Part shown: piece by piece, positions 1 through 7,260 of the stretch | Layout: every line of letters begins with the position of its first letter | How positions within the stretch are numbered: the first letter of the stretch is position 1 | Source: Victivallales bacterium | Lineage (GTDB): Bacteria > Verrucomicrobiota > Lentisphaeria > Victivallales > UBA1829 | NCBI GenBank assembly: GCA_016285335.1 | Contig: JAEEQO010000054.1 | Span: forward strand, 1-15,075 | Direction of reading: 5' to 3' | DNA: 15,075 nt | Notes under the pieces: generated by a model | What the model was told of the DNA's origin: nothing | What the model saw: the letters and a program-made list of their open reading frames with translations, nothing else | The model's database searches: none | Made by a program: the position numbers and the translations under genes

Positions 1-641
1 GCATTTCGCGTCTGTCCGAGGACCTGATCCTCTGGATGTCGCAGGAATTCTCGTTCGTCACGTTCGGCGACGCTTTCTGCACGGGGTCCAGCCTGATGCC
101 GCAGAAGAAGAACCCGGACATCGCGGAGCTTTCGCGCGGCAAGACCGGGCGCATCTACGGCGACCTGACAGCGCTGCTCACCATCTGCAAGGGCCTGCCG
201 CTGACCTACAACCGCGACCTGCAGGAGGACAAGGAGCCGCTGTTCGACGCGCTCGACACCGTCCACGCCATCCTCAGCGTCTACCCGTCCATGATCGGCT
301 CCATGAAGGTCAACAAGGACGCGATGCTGAAGGCGGCGTCCGATCCGGGCCTCATGGCGACCGACCTGGCTGAAGCGCTCGTCCTCAAGGGCGTGCCGTT
401 CCGGTTCGCGCACCACAAGGTCGGCGCGCTGGTCAAATATGCCGCCGATCACAACAAGCTTTTGAACGAACTCACGCTGAAGGAAATGAAGAGTGTGTTC
501 CCGGAGGCGGACGCCTCCATGCTGAAGCTTTTCGCCCCCGCCCATGCAGTCGAGGGGCGCGACGTGTTCGGCGCGACCGGGTTCAAGCAGGTCGCCTCGC
601 AGGTCGCGTTCTGGAAAAAGGAGCTGCGGATTCCGTCATGA
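1..641 (+). CDS. argH: Argininosuccinate lyase, C-terminal part (5' end outside window)
   Basis: Argininosuccinate lyase splits argininosuccinate into arginine and fumarate, the last step of arginine synthesis in the cytoplasm. The reading frame is open from base 3, so the gene starts before the window; about 212 C-terminal residues are present of the usual 450-460. The first visible residues, ISRLSEDLILW, match the helix just before the active-site loop. The fumarase/aspartase superfamily signature GSSLMPQKKNPD follows; its serine is the catalytic base known for this family. The downstream LTYNRDLQEDKEPLFD stretch and the C-terminal helical part ending in FWKKELRIPS are also typical of ArgH. 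The stop overlaps the start of the next gene by four bases (ATGA), which suggests translational coupling. No frameshift is seen; the truncation is only the window edge. Confidence 0.96.
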   Translation, partial: ISRLSEDLILWMSQEFSFVTFGDAFCTGSSLMPQKKNPDIAELSRGKTGRIYGDLTALLTICKGLPLTYNRDLQEDKEPLFDALDTVHAILSVYPSMIGSMKVNKDAMLKAASDPGLMATDLAEALVLKGVPFRFAHHKVGALVKYAADHNKLLNELTLKEMKSVFPEADASMLKLFAPAHAVEGRDVFGATGFKQVASQVAFWKKELRIPS

Positions 642-1423
642 CGCGTCTTGTCCGTCACATCCTGACCGGCGCGGCGGCCGGCGTTCTCTGTTTCTGCGGC
701 GCGTTTGCCGCGGAGGCGCAGGACATCTTTCTGCGTCCGGCCCTGGAGTCCTTCATCGACAAGGACACCATGCTGGAATTCCCCGCGCAGGTCGGCGCTT
801 TCCAGAAGGTCCGTGTCCGCAAGAACGAAAAAAGCCGGGTGATCGGCACCGTGATCCGCTACGAAAACGAGGTGGGGACCTGTGCCGACGTGTATATCTA
901 TTCGCTGGACGAGGACGCCAGGACCGTCACCCGCGAGATGTTCGAGACCCACTGCCGGAAGACCGACCGTGACATCATGCAGATGCCGGAGAAGAAACAG
1001 GACCCGGAACTGAACCTGCCGGAGCTGAAAATCCGTTCGGTGGCCCGCGTCGAGACGTTCGGGCACAAGGCTCCGGGGAACGGCTTCGAGGCGCATTACC
1101 GCATCAAGAACGGTTCCGTCCTGATGGATTCCGTCCTGTACCTGGCGCTTTACCGGAACAAGCTCATCAAGGTCTTCGTGTCGTACTCGCCCGAGGACGA
1201 AGACGAGACCGCGTCCGCATACGGCTTCATCGACTCCGTCGCGGATATGATGAAGGAGAAATCCGCGGACGAAAACAAGGCGGAAAAGCCCGCGGCAGCG
1301 TCCGGGGCCGATGCATCCGCAAAGAAAAACGAGGAGGAAACACCTCCGCCGCCAGCACGACCCAGACCATCAAGTCCGTCGCCGGCTCCGGCGGCGAAAA
1401 CGGAAACGGGAGCGGGAGCCTGA
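638..1423 (+). CDS. Exported protein of unknown function with a low-complexity Ala/Pro-rich C-terminal tail
   Basis: I do not recognise a family. The 261-residue product begins with a typical signal peptide: arginines at 3 and 6, a hydrophobic core, and a likely signal peptidase I site after AEA near residue 27, so it is probably periplasmic or secreted. Residues about 30-200 form the likely folded part, with alternating polar and hydrophobic stretches that suggest beta strands (for example VGTCADVYIYS and SVLYLALYRNKLIKVFVSYS). Two cysteines, in VGTCAD and THCRK, could form a disulfide. From about residue 205 the chain turns into Lys/Glu/Ala and then Pro/Ser/Ala low complexity, which looks like a flexible linker or periplasmic tail. 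The ATG overlaps the argH stop and the next gene starts four bases after its stop, so all three are probably cotranscribed. The neighbours do not indicate its function. Confidence 0.8.
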   Translation: MTRLVRHILTGAAAGVLCFCGAFAAEAQDIFLRPALESFIDKDTMLEFPAQVGAFQKVRVRKNEKSRVIGTVIRYENEVGTCADVYIYSLDEDARTVTREMFETHCRKTDRDIMQMPEKKQDPELNLPELKIRSVARVETFGHKAPGNGFEAHYRIKNGSVLMDSVLYLALYRNKLIKVFVSYSPEDEDETASAYGFIDSVADMMKEKSADENKAEKPAAASGADASAKKNEEETPPPPARPRPSSPSPAPAAKTETGAGA

Positions 1424-1427
1424 TCCC

Positions 1428-1847
1428 ATGCCCGGTGCAAGACCGTTTGCCATCCCGGAGGAGGAGTTCGAGGAGGATTACGTCCGGCCTTCGAGCGGTC
1501 CCGGCGGCCAGCATCAGAACAAGACCGAGAACGGCGTCCGGCTGCAGTGGGACGTGGCCGCGACGGAAGTCCTGACCGACGCCCAGAAGGAACGCCTCCG
1601 CGTGATCGCCGCGCCTTACATGCAGGGCGATCTCCTTGTCGTCATGGAGCGATCTAGCCGCAGTCTCGCCCGCAACCGCGAGCGCGCCCGCGAACGCATC
1701 CGGGAGCTTGCGCTGGCGGCCCGCCCGGAACCGAAGAAGCGGCGTCCCACGAAGCCGACCAGAGCCTCGAAGGAACGCCGTCTGAAGGAGAAAGCCGCCC
1801 GGAGCCGCATCAAGGCGATGCGTTCGGGGCGTGATTCCGGCGACTGA
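1428..1847 (+). CDS. arfB: Alternative ribosome-rescue factor ArfB (GGQ peptidyl-tRNA hydrolase)
   Basis: ArfB enters the empty A site of ribosomes stalled on truncated mRNA and hydrolyses the peptidyl-tRNA. The product is 139 residues from the ATG at 1428, about the length of E. coli ArfB (YaeJ, 140). The catalytic GGQ lies at residues 26-28 in the context SSGPGGQHQNKT, the same position as in E. coli. The C-terminal tail is basic, with RRPTKPTRASKERRLKEKA closely resembling the tail that occupies the mRNA entry channel. A longer reading frame extends upstream to 1311, but that extension lies entirely over the low-complexity end of the preceding gene and encodes only Arg/Lys-rich sequence, so I start at 1428. 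The gene lacks the codon-recognition domains of RF1/RF2, which excludes a normal release factor. It is probably cotranscribed with the two genes before it. Confidence 0.95.
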   Translation: MPGARPFAIPEEEFEEDYVRPSSGPGGQHQNKTENGVRLQWDVAATEVLTDAQKERLRVIAAPYMQGDLLVVMERSSRSLARNRERARERIRELALAARPEPKKRRPTKPTRASKERRLKEKAARSRIKAMRSGRDSGD

Positions 1848-1871
1848 TCGTTTCCCGCTGAAAAAGAAACA

Positions 1872-1904
1872 GCCCGCGGACCCTTTTTTCGCGGAGCCGC
1901 GGGC
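1872..1904 (-). terminator. Rho-independent terminator for the esterase gene
   Basis: An 8-bp perfect GC stem (GCCCGCGG at 1872-1879 with CCGCGGGC at 1897-1904) encloses a 17-base loop. Read on the minus strand it is followed by TGTTTCTTTTT, so it terminates the esterase transcript. On the plus strand no T-run follows, so it is a poor terminator for the argH-arfB transcript, although the hairpin lies between the two converging genes. Confidence 0.72.
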
Positions 1905-1932
1905 CGGTTGCAGAAGCAGTTTTTGATGCGGA

Positions 1933-2928
1933 TCAGTCGAACATCTTCGGCATGCCGTTATACATCACGCGCAGGACGGAGTTGATGTCGTGGCCGCCGC
2001 GCTCGTAGACCATCTGGTAGAGGTTGCCATCCTTGAAGTTGTCGCAATACTTGAAGATCTCGGGGTATTTCTTCATCTCGTTGATCATCGGGGTCATGTT
2101 CGGCTCGGCGACGTCGTTGCGGCCGCAGCCGGAGTAGATGAAGAAGTCCCTGGCGGTCTTGCCGTTCCTGACGACCGTGTCGGCGAGGTGCTTGGCGGAT
2201 TCGACGGAGTTGCCGCGTCCTTTCGCCCAGCAGTCGCCGCTCATCGGGATGAAGTAACCCATTTCGCCGAGGCAGAACTCGAAGACTGACCAGGTGGCGC
2301 AGGCGCCCATGGAGAAGCCGCCGAACGCGCGGTGCCATCTGGAGGCGTCGAGGGACTCCTGCGAGACGTCGCCGTTGGCATAGGTGTGGTACTGCTTTTC
2401 AAAGACGGGGATCACGTCCTTGTCGAGCTCGAAATGATAGTCGATGCAGTTCTTGGTGGCGTCGTTGCTGTACTGCGTGTAGTAGGAGAGGGCGCAGATG
2501 ATGACCGGCTTCACTTCGCCGTTGGCGATCTGGTGGTCGAGCACGTTCTTGAGGCGGGAGTTCCTGCCTTCGCCGTCGAAATACCAGGCCGGGGAATCGC
2601 CGCCGCCGTGCATCAGGTACAGCACGTTGTAGCGCGTCTTGGTGTCGTTTTCATCGTAGCCGTAGGGCAGATAGACGAGGGCGGATTTCTCGAACTCGGG
2701 GCTGCCGGGTGTCTGGTTGTCGCGCGTCGTGTACTTGAAGGTCTTGACCGTGCCGCCCTTTTCGCAGACGTCGAAGTATTCCCGAGGGATCTCCTTGAAC
2801 GCGTTGTCGGGGAAGGATGTCCTGACGGAGGGGCCGGGTGCTTCGGGAGCGGGGTTCACGCCGCCCCAGATGCAGCCGCTGAGGAGGGCGACGGAGAGGG
2901 CGCAGGCGAAGATCTTGATGTGTTTCAT
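1933..2928 (-). CDS. Lipoprotein esterase of the feruloyl esterase / CE1 (esterase D-like) family
   Basis: The product is a 331-residue alpha/beta-hydrolase. It opens with a lipoprotein signal peptide: a lysine-containing start, a hydrophobic core and a lipobox LLSGC with the acylated cysteine at 19. A Pro/Ala/Gly linker follows, so it is probably membrane-anchored outside the cytoplasm. The hydrolase fold shows LYLMHGGGDS (residues 103-112, oxyanion-hole strand), the nucleophile elbow GGFSMGA with Ser206, and a C-terminal GGHD with His313 as the likely catalytic base; the acid may be Asp272. This layout resembles xylanase-associated feruloyl and acetyl xylan esterases of CE1, which remove ester groups from plant polysaccharide side chains. 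The actual substrate cannot be told from sequence. The gene stands alone with its own consensus promoter and terminator, next to no glycoside hydrolase. The SD is weak (AAGG about 10 bases upstream). Family assignment is firm; substrate is inference. Confidence 0.88.
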   Translation of the reverse strand: MKHIKIFACALSVALLSGCIWGGVNPAPEAPGPSVRTSFPDNAFKEIPREYFDVCEKGGTVKTFKYTTRDNQTPGSPEFEKSALVYLPYGYDENDTKTRYNVLYLMHGGGDSPAWYFDGEGRNSRLKNVLDHQIANGEVKPVIICALSYYTQYSNDATKNCIDYHFELDKDVIPVFEKQYHTYANGDVSQESLDASRWHRAFGGFSMGACATWSVFEFCLGEMGYFIPMSGDCWAKGRGNSVESAKHLADTVVRNGKTARDFFIYSGCGRNDVAEPNMTPMINEMKKYPEIFKYCDNFKDGNLYQMVYERGGHDINSVLRVMYNGMPKMFD

Positions 2929-3023
2929 TTTGTTTTTGCCTTTTGTTATGTTAGAGGATGCTGAAGCGGCGGTGCCGATGAAAAAACGTTTGTCAATGAG
3001 GGACGATGTTTTTTCGTGCTGTA

Positions 3024-3052
3024 ATTATACTGCATCATCCTGCGAAAGTCAA
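3024..3052 (-). promoter_or_regulatory. Consensus sigma-70 promoter of the esterase gene
   Basis: On the minus strand TTGACT (3052-3047) and TATAAT (3029-3024) are separated by exactly 17 bases. Transcription would start near 3017, giving a leader of about 89 bases before the ATG at 2928. The leader begins with an A/T-rich inverted repeat (GAAAAAAC at 3015-3008 with GTTTTTTC at 2987-2980). Confidence 0.82.
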
Positions 3053-3114
3053 GCGGGCGGATGGATTATTTGAAGATTTCCTTTGCGTGTTTCCCGTTTC
3101 ATGCGCGGGCGGGC

Positions 3115-3142
3115 TTGTTTTTTTGCGGGAAAGCGGTATATT
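3115..3142 (+). promoter_or_regulatory. Sigma-70 type promoter of manC-manA
   Basis: TTGTTT (3115-3120) and TATATT (3137-3142) are 16 bases apart. The predicted start near 3149 is almost on the upstream ATG at 3151, which supports translation beginning at the second ATG (3190) behind an SD, not at 3151. Confidence 0.7.
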
Positions 3143-3189
3143 AATACAGCATGACCAAAAACAGACTTGAAAAACGAGGTAATCCGCAC

Positions 3190-4509
3190 ATGAATATCAT
3201 TTTGCTCTCAGGCGGTTCGGGGAAAAGGCTCTGGCCTCTGTCAAACGACGTCCGGTCGAAACAGTTCATCAAATTCTTCCGCGGCCCGGACGGCGAACCG
3301 GAATCCATGGTGCAGCGCGTATACCGTCAGATCAGGGCGGCGGACCCGGAATCGACCGTGACGGTCGCGACCTCGAAGGCGCAGGTGTCCGCGCTTCATA
3401 ACCAGCTCGGCGACGGAGTGGGGATTTCCGTGGAGCCGTGCCGCCGCGACACGTTCCCGGCGATCGTGCTTGCGACCGAGTATCTGCATACGGTGCAGGG
3501 CGTTTCCGAGGACGAGGCCGTGGTGGTCTGCCCGGTCGACCCGTACGTGAACGACGATTATTTCGAGTTCCTGAAGCGCCTCTGGGAACAGGCGTCGAAG
3601 GGCGGTGCGAACCTGACGCTGATGGGCATTCAGCCGCTTCACCCGAGCGAGAAATACGGCTACATCATCCCGGAGGAGAAGGCGGAGCTCAGCCGCGTGC
3701 GCGAGTTCAAGGAAAAGCCCGACATGGAGACGGCGCTGAAGTACATGGCACAAGGGGCGCTGTGGAACGGAGGTGTCTTCGCCTACAAGATCGGCTATGT
3801 GCTGAAGAAGGCGCACGAAATGATCTCCTACACGGATTATTACGACCTCTTCCAACAGTACGCCGCGCTGCCGAAGATCAGTTTCGACTACGCCGTGGCC
3901 GAAAAGGAGCCGGACATCCAGGTGATGCGGTTCAGCGGCGAATGGCGCGACATCGGCACGTGGAACACGCTCACGGAAGTCATGCCGTGCAATACGCTCG
4001 GCGAAGCCGTGATCGACGACCAGTGCAGCAACGTGCATGTGCTGAACGAACTTTCCATGCCGGTGCTGGCGATGGGCGTTCACGACGTGGTGATCGCCGC
4101 GTCGCCCGAGGGCATCCTGGTGTCGGACAAGGACCGTTCGGCGCGCATCAAGAGCATCGTCGACAAATTCGAAAACCGGATCATGTTCGCGGAGAAATCG
4201 TGGGGCACGTTCCAGATCCTGAACGCGGAGGAGGACAGCCTGACGATCAGGATCGAGCTGAAGCCCGGACAGGCCATGAATTACCACAGCCACGAGAAGC
4301 GCGACGAGATCTGGACCGTCATCAGCGGCGAGGGCCGCACGCTCGTCGACGGCATGGAGCAGAAGGTCCGCGCCGGAGACGTGATCACGATCGAGGCGGG
4401 CTGCCGCCACACGGTCTTCGCGGACACGGCGCTGAAACTGATCGAAGTCCAGGTCGGGCGGGAGATCTCCAGGCTCGACAAGAAGAAATACAAACTTCCG
4501 CAGATGTGA
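3190..4509 (+). CDS. manC: Mannose-1-phosphate guanylyltransferase with C-terminal cupin domain
   Basis: The enzyme makes GDP-mannose from mannose-1-phosphate and GTP, for polysaccharide and glycan synthesis. The 439-residue product starts MNIILLSGGSGKRLWPLS, which contains the nucleotidyltransferase signature at residues 8-18. FKEKP at 173-177 is the sugar-nucleotide pyrophosphorylase motif, and WNGGVFAYK follows at 192-200. The C-terminal part is a cupin with YHSHEKRDEIW starting near 365 and a GDVITIEAGCRHTV strand. This domain resembles the isomerase half of bifunctional type II PMI/GMP enzymes, so some phosphomannose isomerase activity is possible; the separate manA next door makes that less needed. 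I chose the ATG at 3190 because GAGG precedes it by about 11 bases and the promoter places the transcript start near 3149. An upstream ATG at 3151 would add 13 non-conserved residues on an almost leaderless message. It is followed directly by manA. Confidence 0.93.
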   Translation: MNIILLSGGSGKRLWPLSNDVRSKQFIKFFRGPDGEPESMVQRVYRQIRAADPESTVTVATSKAQVSALHNQLGDGVGISVEPCRRDTFPAIVLATEYLHTVQGVSEDEAVVVCPVDPYVNDDYFEFLKRLWEQASKGGANLTLMGIQPLHPSEKYGYIIPEEKAELSRVREFKEKPDMETALKYMAQGALWNGGVFAYKIGYVLKKAHEMISYTDYYDLFQQYAALPKISFDYAVAEKEPDIQVMRFSGEWRDIGTWNTLTEVMPCNTLGEAVIDDQCSNVHVLNELSMPVLAMGVHDVVIAASPEGILVSDKDRSARIKSIVDKFENRIMFAEKSWGTFQILNAEEDSLTIRIELKPGQAMNYHSHEKRDEIWTVISGEGRTLVDGMEQKVRAGDVITIEAGCRHTVFADTALKLIEVQVGREISRLDKKKYKLPQM

Positions 4510-4517
4510 GGCGCGAT

Positions 4518-5504
4518 TTGTCCTTTCCCGTTCCATTCCTGCTGCATCCCGCGTCCAAGGACTACCTGTGGGGCGGCACACGCCTCAACGACGATTTCGC
4601 CAAGCACATCGCGTCCGACGTCGTCGCCGAAACGTGGGAATGTTCCACGCACCCGGACGGCGTGAGCGTCGCCGCAAGCGGGGAATGGCTCGGCATGCCG
4701 CTGGACGAGATCCTGCGCGCGCATCCGGAATACCTCGGCGAACATGCCCGCGGCGCCACGGAACTGCCCGTGCTCGTGAAGCTCATCGACGCAAAGCGGG
4801 ACCTCTCCGTCCAGGTGCATCCCGACGACGCGTTCGCACATGCGAACGAGAACGGACAGAACGGCAAAACGGAGATGTGGTACGTGATGGACGCCGCCCC
4901 GGATTCCCGCATCGCCTACGGCCTGCATCATACGGTCGGACGCGAACAGTTCCTGCAAGCCGTGGAAAAGGGCACCGTGGAAAAGTATCTTCAGCTGGTC
5001 CCGGCCCGCAAAAACGACCTTTTCTTCATTCAGCCGGGCACTGTCCATGCCATCGGCGCGGGCTGCCTGGTCGCGGAGATACAGCAGAGTTCCAACCTGA
5101 CCTACCGCCTGTACGACTACGACCGCACCGACCGCAACGGCAGGAAGCGTCCGCTTCACCTGGAAAAAGGCCTTGCCGTCGCGAACCTGGAAGCCATGCC
5201 CGAGCCGCGCCAGCCGATGCGCCTGCTGCGGTATTCGCGCGGGACTGCTTCGGAACTGCTCTGCCGCTGCCGGTACTTCCAGGTGGAACGCGTGCTGGTG
5301 AATACGGAGCAGCGCCGGGAAATGGCGGCGTTCCGGCCTTCCTCCGAGTCGTTCGAGATCTTCCTCTTCCTGAACGGATGCGGCTCGATGTTCTGCCGGG
5401 ATTCCATGCTTCAGTTCTTCAAGGGCGACTGCGTGTTCGTCCCGGCCGGTGCGGAGGAGATCCGGCTTCACGCCAGAACCGTTTTCCTGCGGATCTCCTG
5501 CTGA
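4518..5504 (+). CDS. manA: Mannose-6-phosphate isomerase, class I (cupin, zinc-dependent)
   Basis: The enzyme interconverts fructose-6-phosphate and mannose-6-phosphate, feeding carbon to the GDP-mannose route with ManC. The product is 328 residues, close to the short Bacillus-type class I enzymes (about 315). The N-terminal DYLWGGTRL resembles the usual IWGG motif. Zinc ligands are visible as Q99 and H101 in SVQVHPDD, E119 in GKTEMW and H177 in PGTVHAIG; the loop SSNLTYRLYDYDR is also typical. No ATG is available near the conserved N-terminus. I chose the TTG at 4518 because GAGG lies six bases before it. A GTG at 4506, overlapping the manC stop as GTGA, is in frame and would add four residues, but it has no SD. 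Either way it is coupled to manC. The phosphomannomutase needed between the two steps is not in the window. Confidence 0.93.
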   Translation: MSFPVPFLLHPASKDYLWGGTRLNDDFAKHIASDVVAETWECSTHPDGVSVAASGEWLGMPLDEILRAHPEYLGEHARGATELPVLVKLIDAKRDLSVQVHPDDAFAHANENGQNGKTEMWYVMDAAPDSRIAYGLHHTVGREQFLQAVEKGTVEKYLQLVPARKNDLFFIQPGTVHAIGAGCLVAEIQQSSNLTYRLYDYDRTDRNGRKRPLHLEKGLAVANLEAMPEPRQPMRLLRYSRGTASELLCRCRYFQVERVLVNTEQRREMAAFRPSSESFEIFLFLNGCGSMFCRDSMLQFFKGDCVFVPAGAEEIRLHARTVFLRISC

Positions 5505-5548
5505 ACGGTTTTTCGGCGGACAAGCCGAAATAGCCGGAAAAAGACACG

Positions 5549-5590
5549 AAAAAACCGGATCCTGCAACGGGCTGCGGGATCCGGTTTTTT
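5549..5590. terminator. Bidirectional rho-independent terminator between manA and the MarR gene
   Basis: A 14-bp perfect inverted repeat (5549-5562 with 5577-5590) has an A6 tract, a CCGGATCC core and a matching T6 tract, around a 14-base loop. A T-run follows the stem on both strands, so it can stop manC-manA transcription from the left and the MarR gene from the right. Confidence 0.92.
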
Positions 5591-5640
5591 ACGTTTACAG
5601 ACTGGCGGAACGGCCGCCGACCTGTTTTCCGTTTGCCTGC

Positions 5641-6690
5641 TCAGGGCAGGGGAGTGTTTTCGAGCGCTTCGGCTTCCGCCTCGATCCCGGCATCGTCGTC
5701 GGCATCGACGGGAGCGGACGCGACGCGTTCCTTCGCGAGGAAAGCCGCCATCGCTTCGAGGACGGAGACGAAGGCGTCGACCCGGTCCTGCGGAAGCGTT
5801 TCAAACGCCGCCTTCAGGAACCTCACATAGGAGGCAGTGCAGACACGGTAGAGGTGTTCGCCCTTGTCCGTGAGGCTGATCAGCGTCACGCGGCGGTCCT
5901 TGGGGCCGGGGATGCGGTTGACCAGGCCGTCGGCGTAGAGGGCGTTCAGGGTCTGCGTGACTGCGGCGGACGGAAGGTGGAAGCGTTCCGCGAAATCCTT
6001 GATCATCGGGAGTTTTTTGCGGCCGTGGATCGAAAACAGGAAGTTCATGATGCGGAGCTTGCCGAGCGTGGTGCGACCGGAGCGCGCCGCATAGTGGAAG
6101 TGCATCACGGGGTAGCGGAGAGCATCCACGAAATGGATCAGCAGCAGCCAGCTCGGCAGGTCGGCGGGATCCGTTTCGCCGGGAAGCGGCTTGCGGGGTT
6201 CGGCGGGGAGTTTGCAGAGGTCGCCGCTGTGCTTGGCCGCGACGTGTTCGGCGCCGCTTCTGACCTTGAAAAGGTAGCAGAGGACTTCACGGAACTTCGC
6301 GAGTTTCTTCGGATCAAGGGAGGACTCGAATCCGGCGAAACGTTTTCCGAGCTTTTCGATCGTCTTGTTCCGCAGCGCCTTGCCTTTTTCCGACAGCAGG
6401 ACGCCCGTGCTGCGGCGGTTTTCGGGGATCGATTTCCGCATCAGGATGCCGTCCGCGACATACAGGTCGACCGCCTGGGACATCGCGCCGGAGCTCAGGG
6501 TGCCGTACTCGGAAAGACGCTTGATCTGCGGCACCGCGTCCGGGTTCTCCAGAAAGTATTTCACGATCGGGAACTGCGCGAAGGAGTAATCCCCGTCGAG
6601 CCCGAATACACCGACCGAAGTGGTGCGGATCCGGTCCGCGACGAATAAGAGTTTGCGGCATGTTGTGACAGCCAGGAATTGTTGTTTCAT
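5641..6690 (-). CDS. Tandem MarR-type transcriptional regulator (two winged-helix units in one chain)
   Basis: MarR proteins are usually 140-180-residue dimers that bind palindromic operators and respond to small ligands. This product has 349 residues and contains two MarR-like winged helices. In unit 1 the helix-turn-helix covers about 54-81 (LSSGAMSQAVDLYVADG) and the wing about 90-104 (NRRSTGVLLSEKG). In unit 2 the helix-turn-helix covers about 229-255 (LPSAAVTQTLNALYADG) and the wing about 263-277 (PKDRRVTLISLTDKG). The two units align with each other without gaps in this core. Unit 2 keeps the canonical DRR wing motif; unit 1 has NRR and is more diverged. A linker of about 90 residues joins them, and an acidic tail (328-349) ends the chain. 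The ATG at 6690 has AAGG and GGCGGG upstream. The protein may be a covalent pseudo-dimer. No efflux pump or enzyme is divergently transcribed next to it, so its targets are unknown. Confidence 0.85.
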   Translation of the reverse strand: MKQQFLAVTTCRKLLFVADRIRTTSVGVFGLDGDYSFAQFPIVKYFLENPDAVPQIKRLSEYGTLSSGAMSQAVDLYVADGILMRKSIPENRRSTGVLLSEKGKALRNKTIEKLGKRFAGFESSLDPKKLAKFREVLCYLFKVRSGAEHVAAKHSGDLCKLPAEPRKPLPGETDPADLPSWLLLIHFVDALRYPVMHFHYAARSGRTTLGKLRIMNFLFSIHGRKKLPMIKDFAERFHLPSAAVTQTLNALYADGLVNRIPGPKDRRVTLISLTDKGEHLYRVCTASYVRFLKAAFETLPQDRVDAFVSVLEAMAAFLAKERVASAPVDADDDAGIEAEAEALENTPLP

Positions 6691-6791
6691 TGGAAGCCCG
6701 CCTTAAGGTTAAGTTTGTTCCGGCCGTACTGCGGAAACGGGGCATTTCCGAGCCGAAACCGGGAGTTTTTACTAGTTTTCGGATTGACGCG

Positions 6792-6806
6792 GCCACGTTT
6801 CGTGGC
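6792..6806. promoter_or_regulatory. Palindrome, possible operator of the MarR gene
   Basis: GCCACG-TTT-CGTGGC is a perfect 6-bp inverted repeat. It lies just downstream of a minus-strand TATATT (6824-6819), the only good -10 before the MarR gene; the matching -35 (TTTTCA or TTTCAT) is poor. The site would sit at about +6 to +20, a position where a repressor could block its own transcription. Autoregulation is usual for MarR proteins; binding here is inference. Confidence 0.4.
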
Positions 6807-7230
6807 ATTTGTCTCATTAATATACAACGGTATCGAAAAAATGAAAATGTATTATTTTACAAAAAGGATGTATTATTTGTTGAATGATGTTCTATGCCTG
6901 TTAAAAAGTCCCTTGTAAAGGTAATGGGTTGTGAAAAAAGCCGGAAGAGCTGTTGCAAAAACGGAAGAAATCGACACAAGCTGGAAATACAGAATAAAAA
7001 ACGGTTTGTCTTTTTGTATGTTTTCGAATTTAAATTATACAAATATAGATAATCCAGTATTCGAAACGGCGAATCCGCTTGGAAACCGGCATCACATTTT
7101 GAAGAAACAAATCAATTCCCGTGTCGGATTTGTGCCGTTTGCGCTGTTTATACAACAAAAATAAGGTCATTCGTTCGGATGTGTTCCGGTCCGGACGGGC
7201 TGAAAAAACGGGGACTGAAAATCGGGTGAG

Positions 7231-7260
7231 AAAAAACGCCGGACGGTCGGGTCCGGCGTT
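7231..7260 (-). terminator. Rho-independent terminator of the vor-EFR1-nitroreductase operon
   Basis: A 10-bp perfect stem (AACGCCGGAC at 7235-7244 with GTCCGGCGTT at 7251-7260) encloses a six-base loop. On the minus strand a T6 run follows directly. It lies about 30 bases after the nitroreductase stop and marks the end of the five-gene transcript. Confidence 0.92.

Noticed and set aside
1333..1347. GGAGG-AAACA-CCTCC hairpin near the end of the exported-protein gene
   Set aside because: It lies inside the coding low-complexity tail with no T-run and is best explained by Glu/Pro codon composition.
3151..3189. Upstream ATG of manC at 3151
   Set aside because: It lies one or two bases from the predicted transcript start and has no SD; the added residues are not part of the nucleotidyltransferase fold.
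3438..4505. Upstream part of the long plus-strand frame that ends with manA
   Set aside because: It runs over manC in another frame and gives Arg-rich sequence without motifs. The ManA similarity begins only at about 4518.
4281..5567. 428-codon minus-strand frame over manA
   Set aside because: It is antisense to a gene with all its zinc ligands in place and has no recognisable domain.
5449..6648. 399-codon plus-strand frame over the tandem MarR gene
   Set aside because: It is antisense to the regulator, crosses the bidirectional terminator at 5549-5590, and shows no motif.
6931..7164. 77-codon plus-strand frame in the AT-rich gap
   Set aside because: The start has no clear SD, the codon use differs from the neighbours, and there is no hydrophobic or domain pattern. 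It is kept as part of the unexplained region only.
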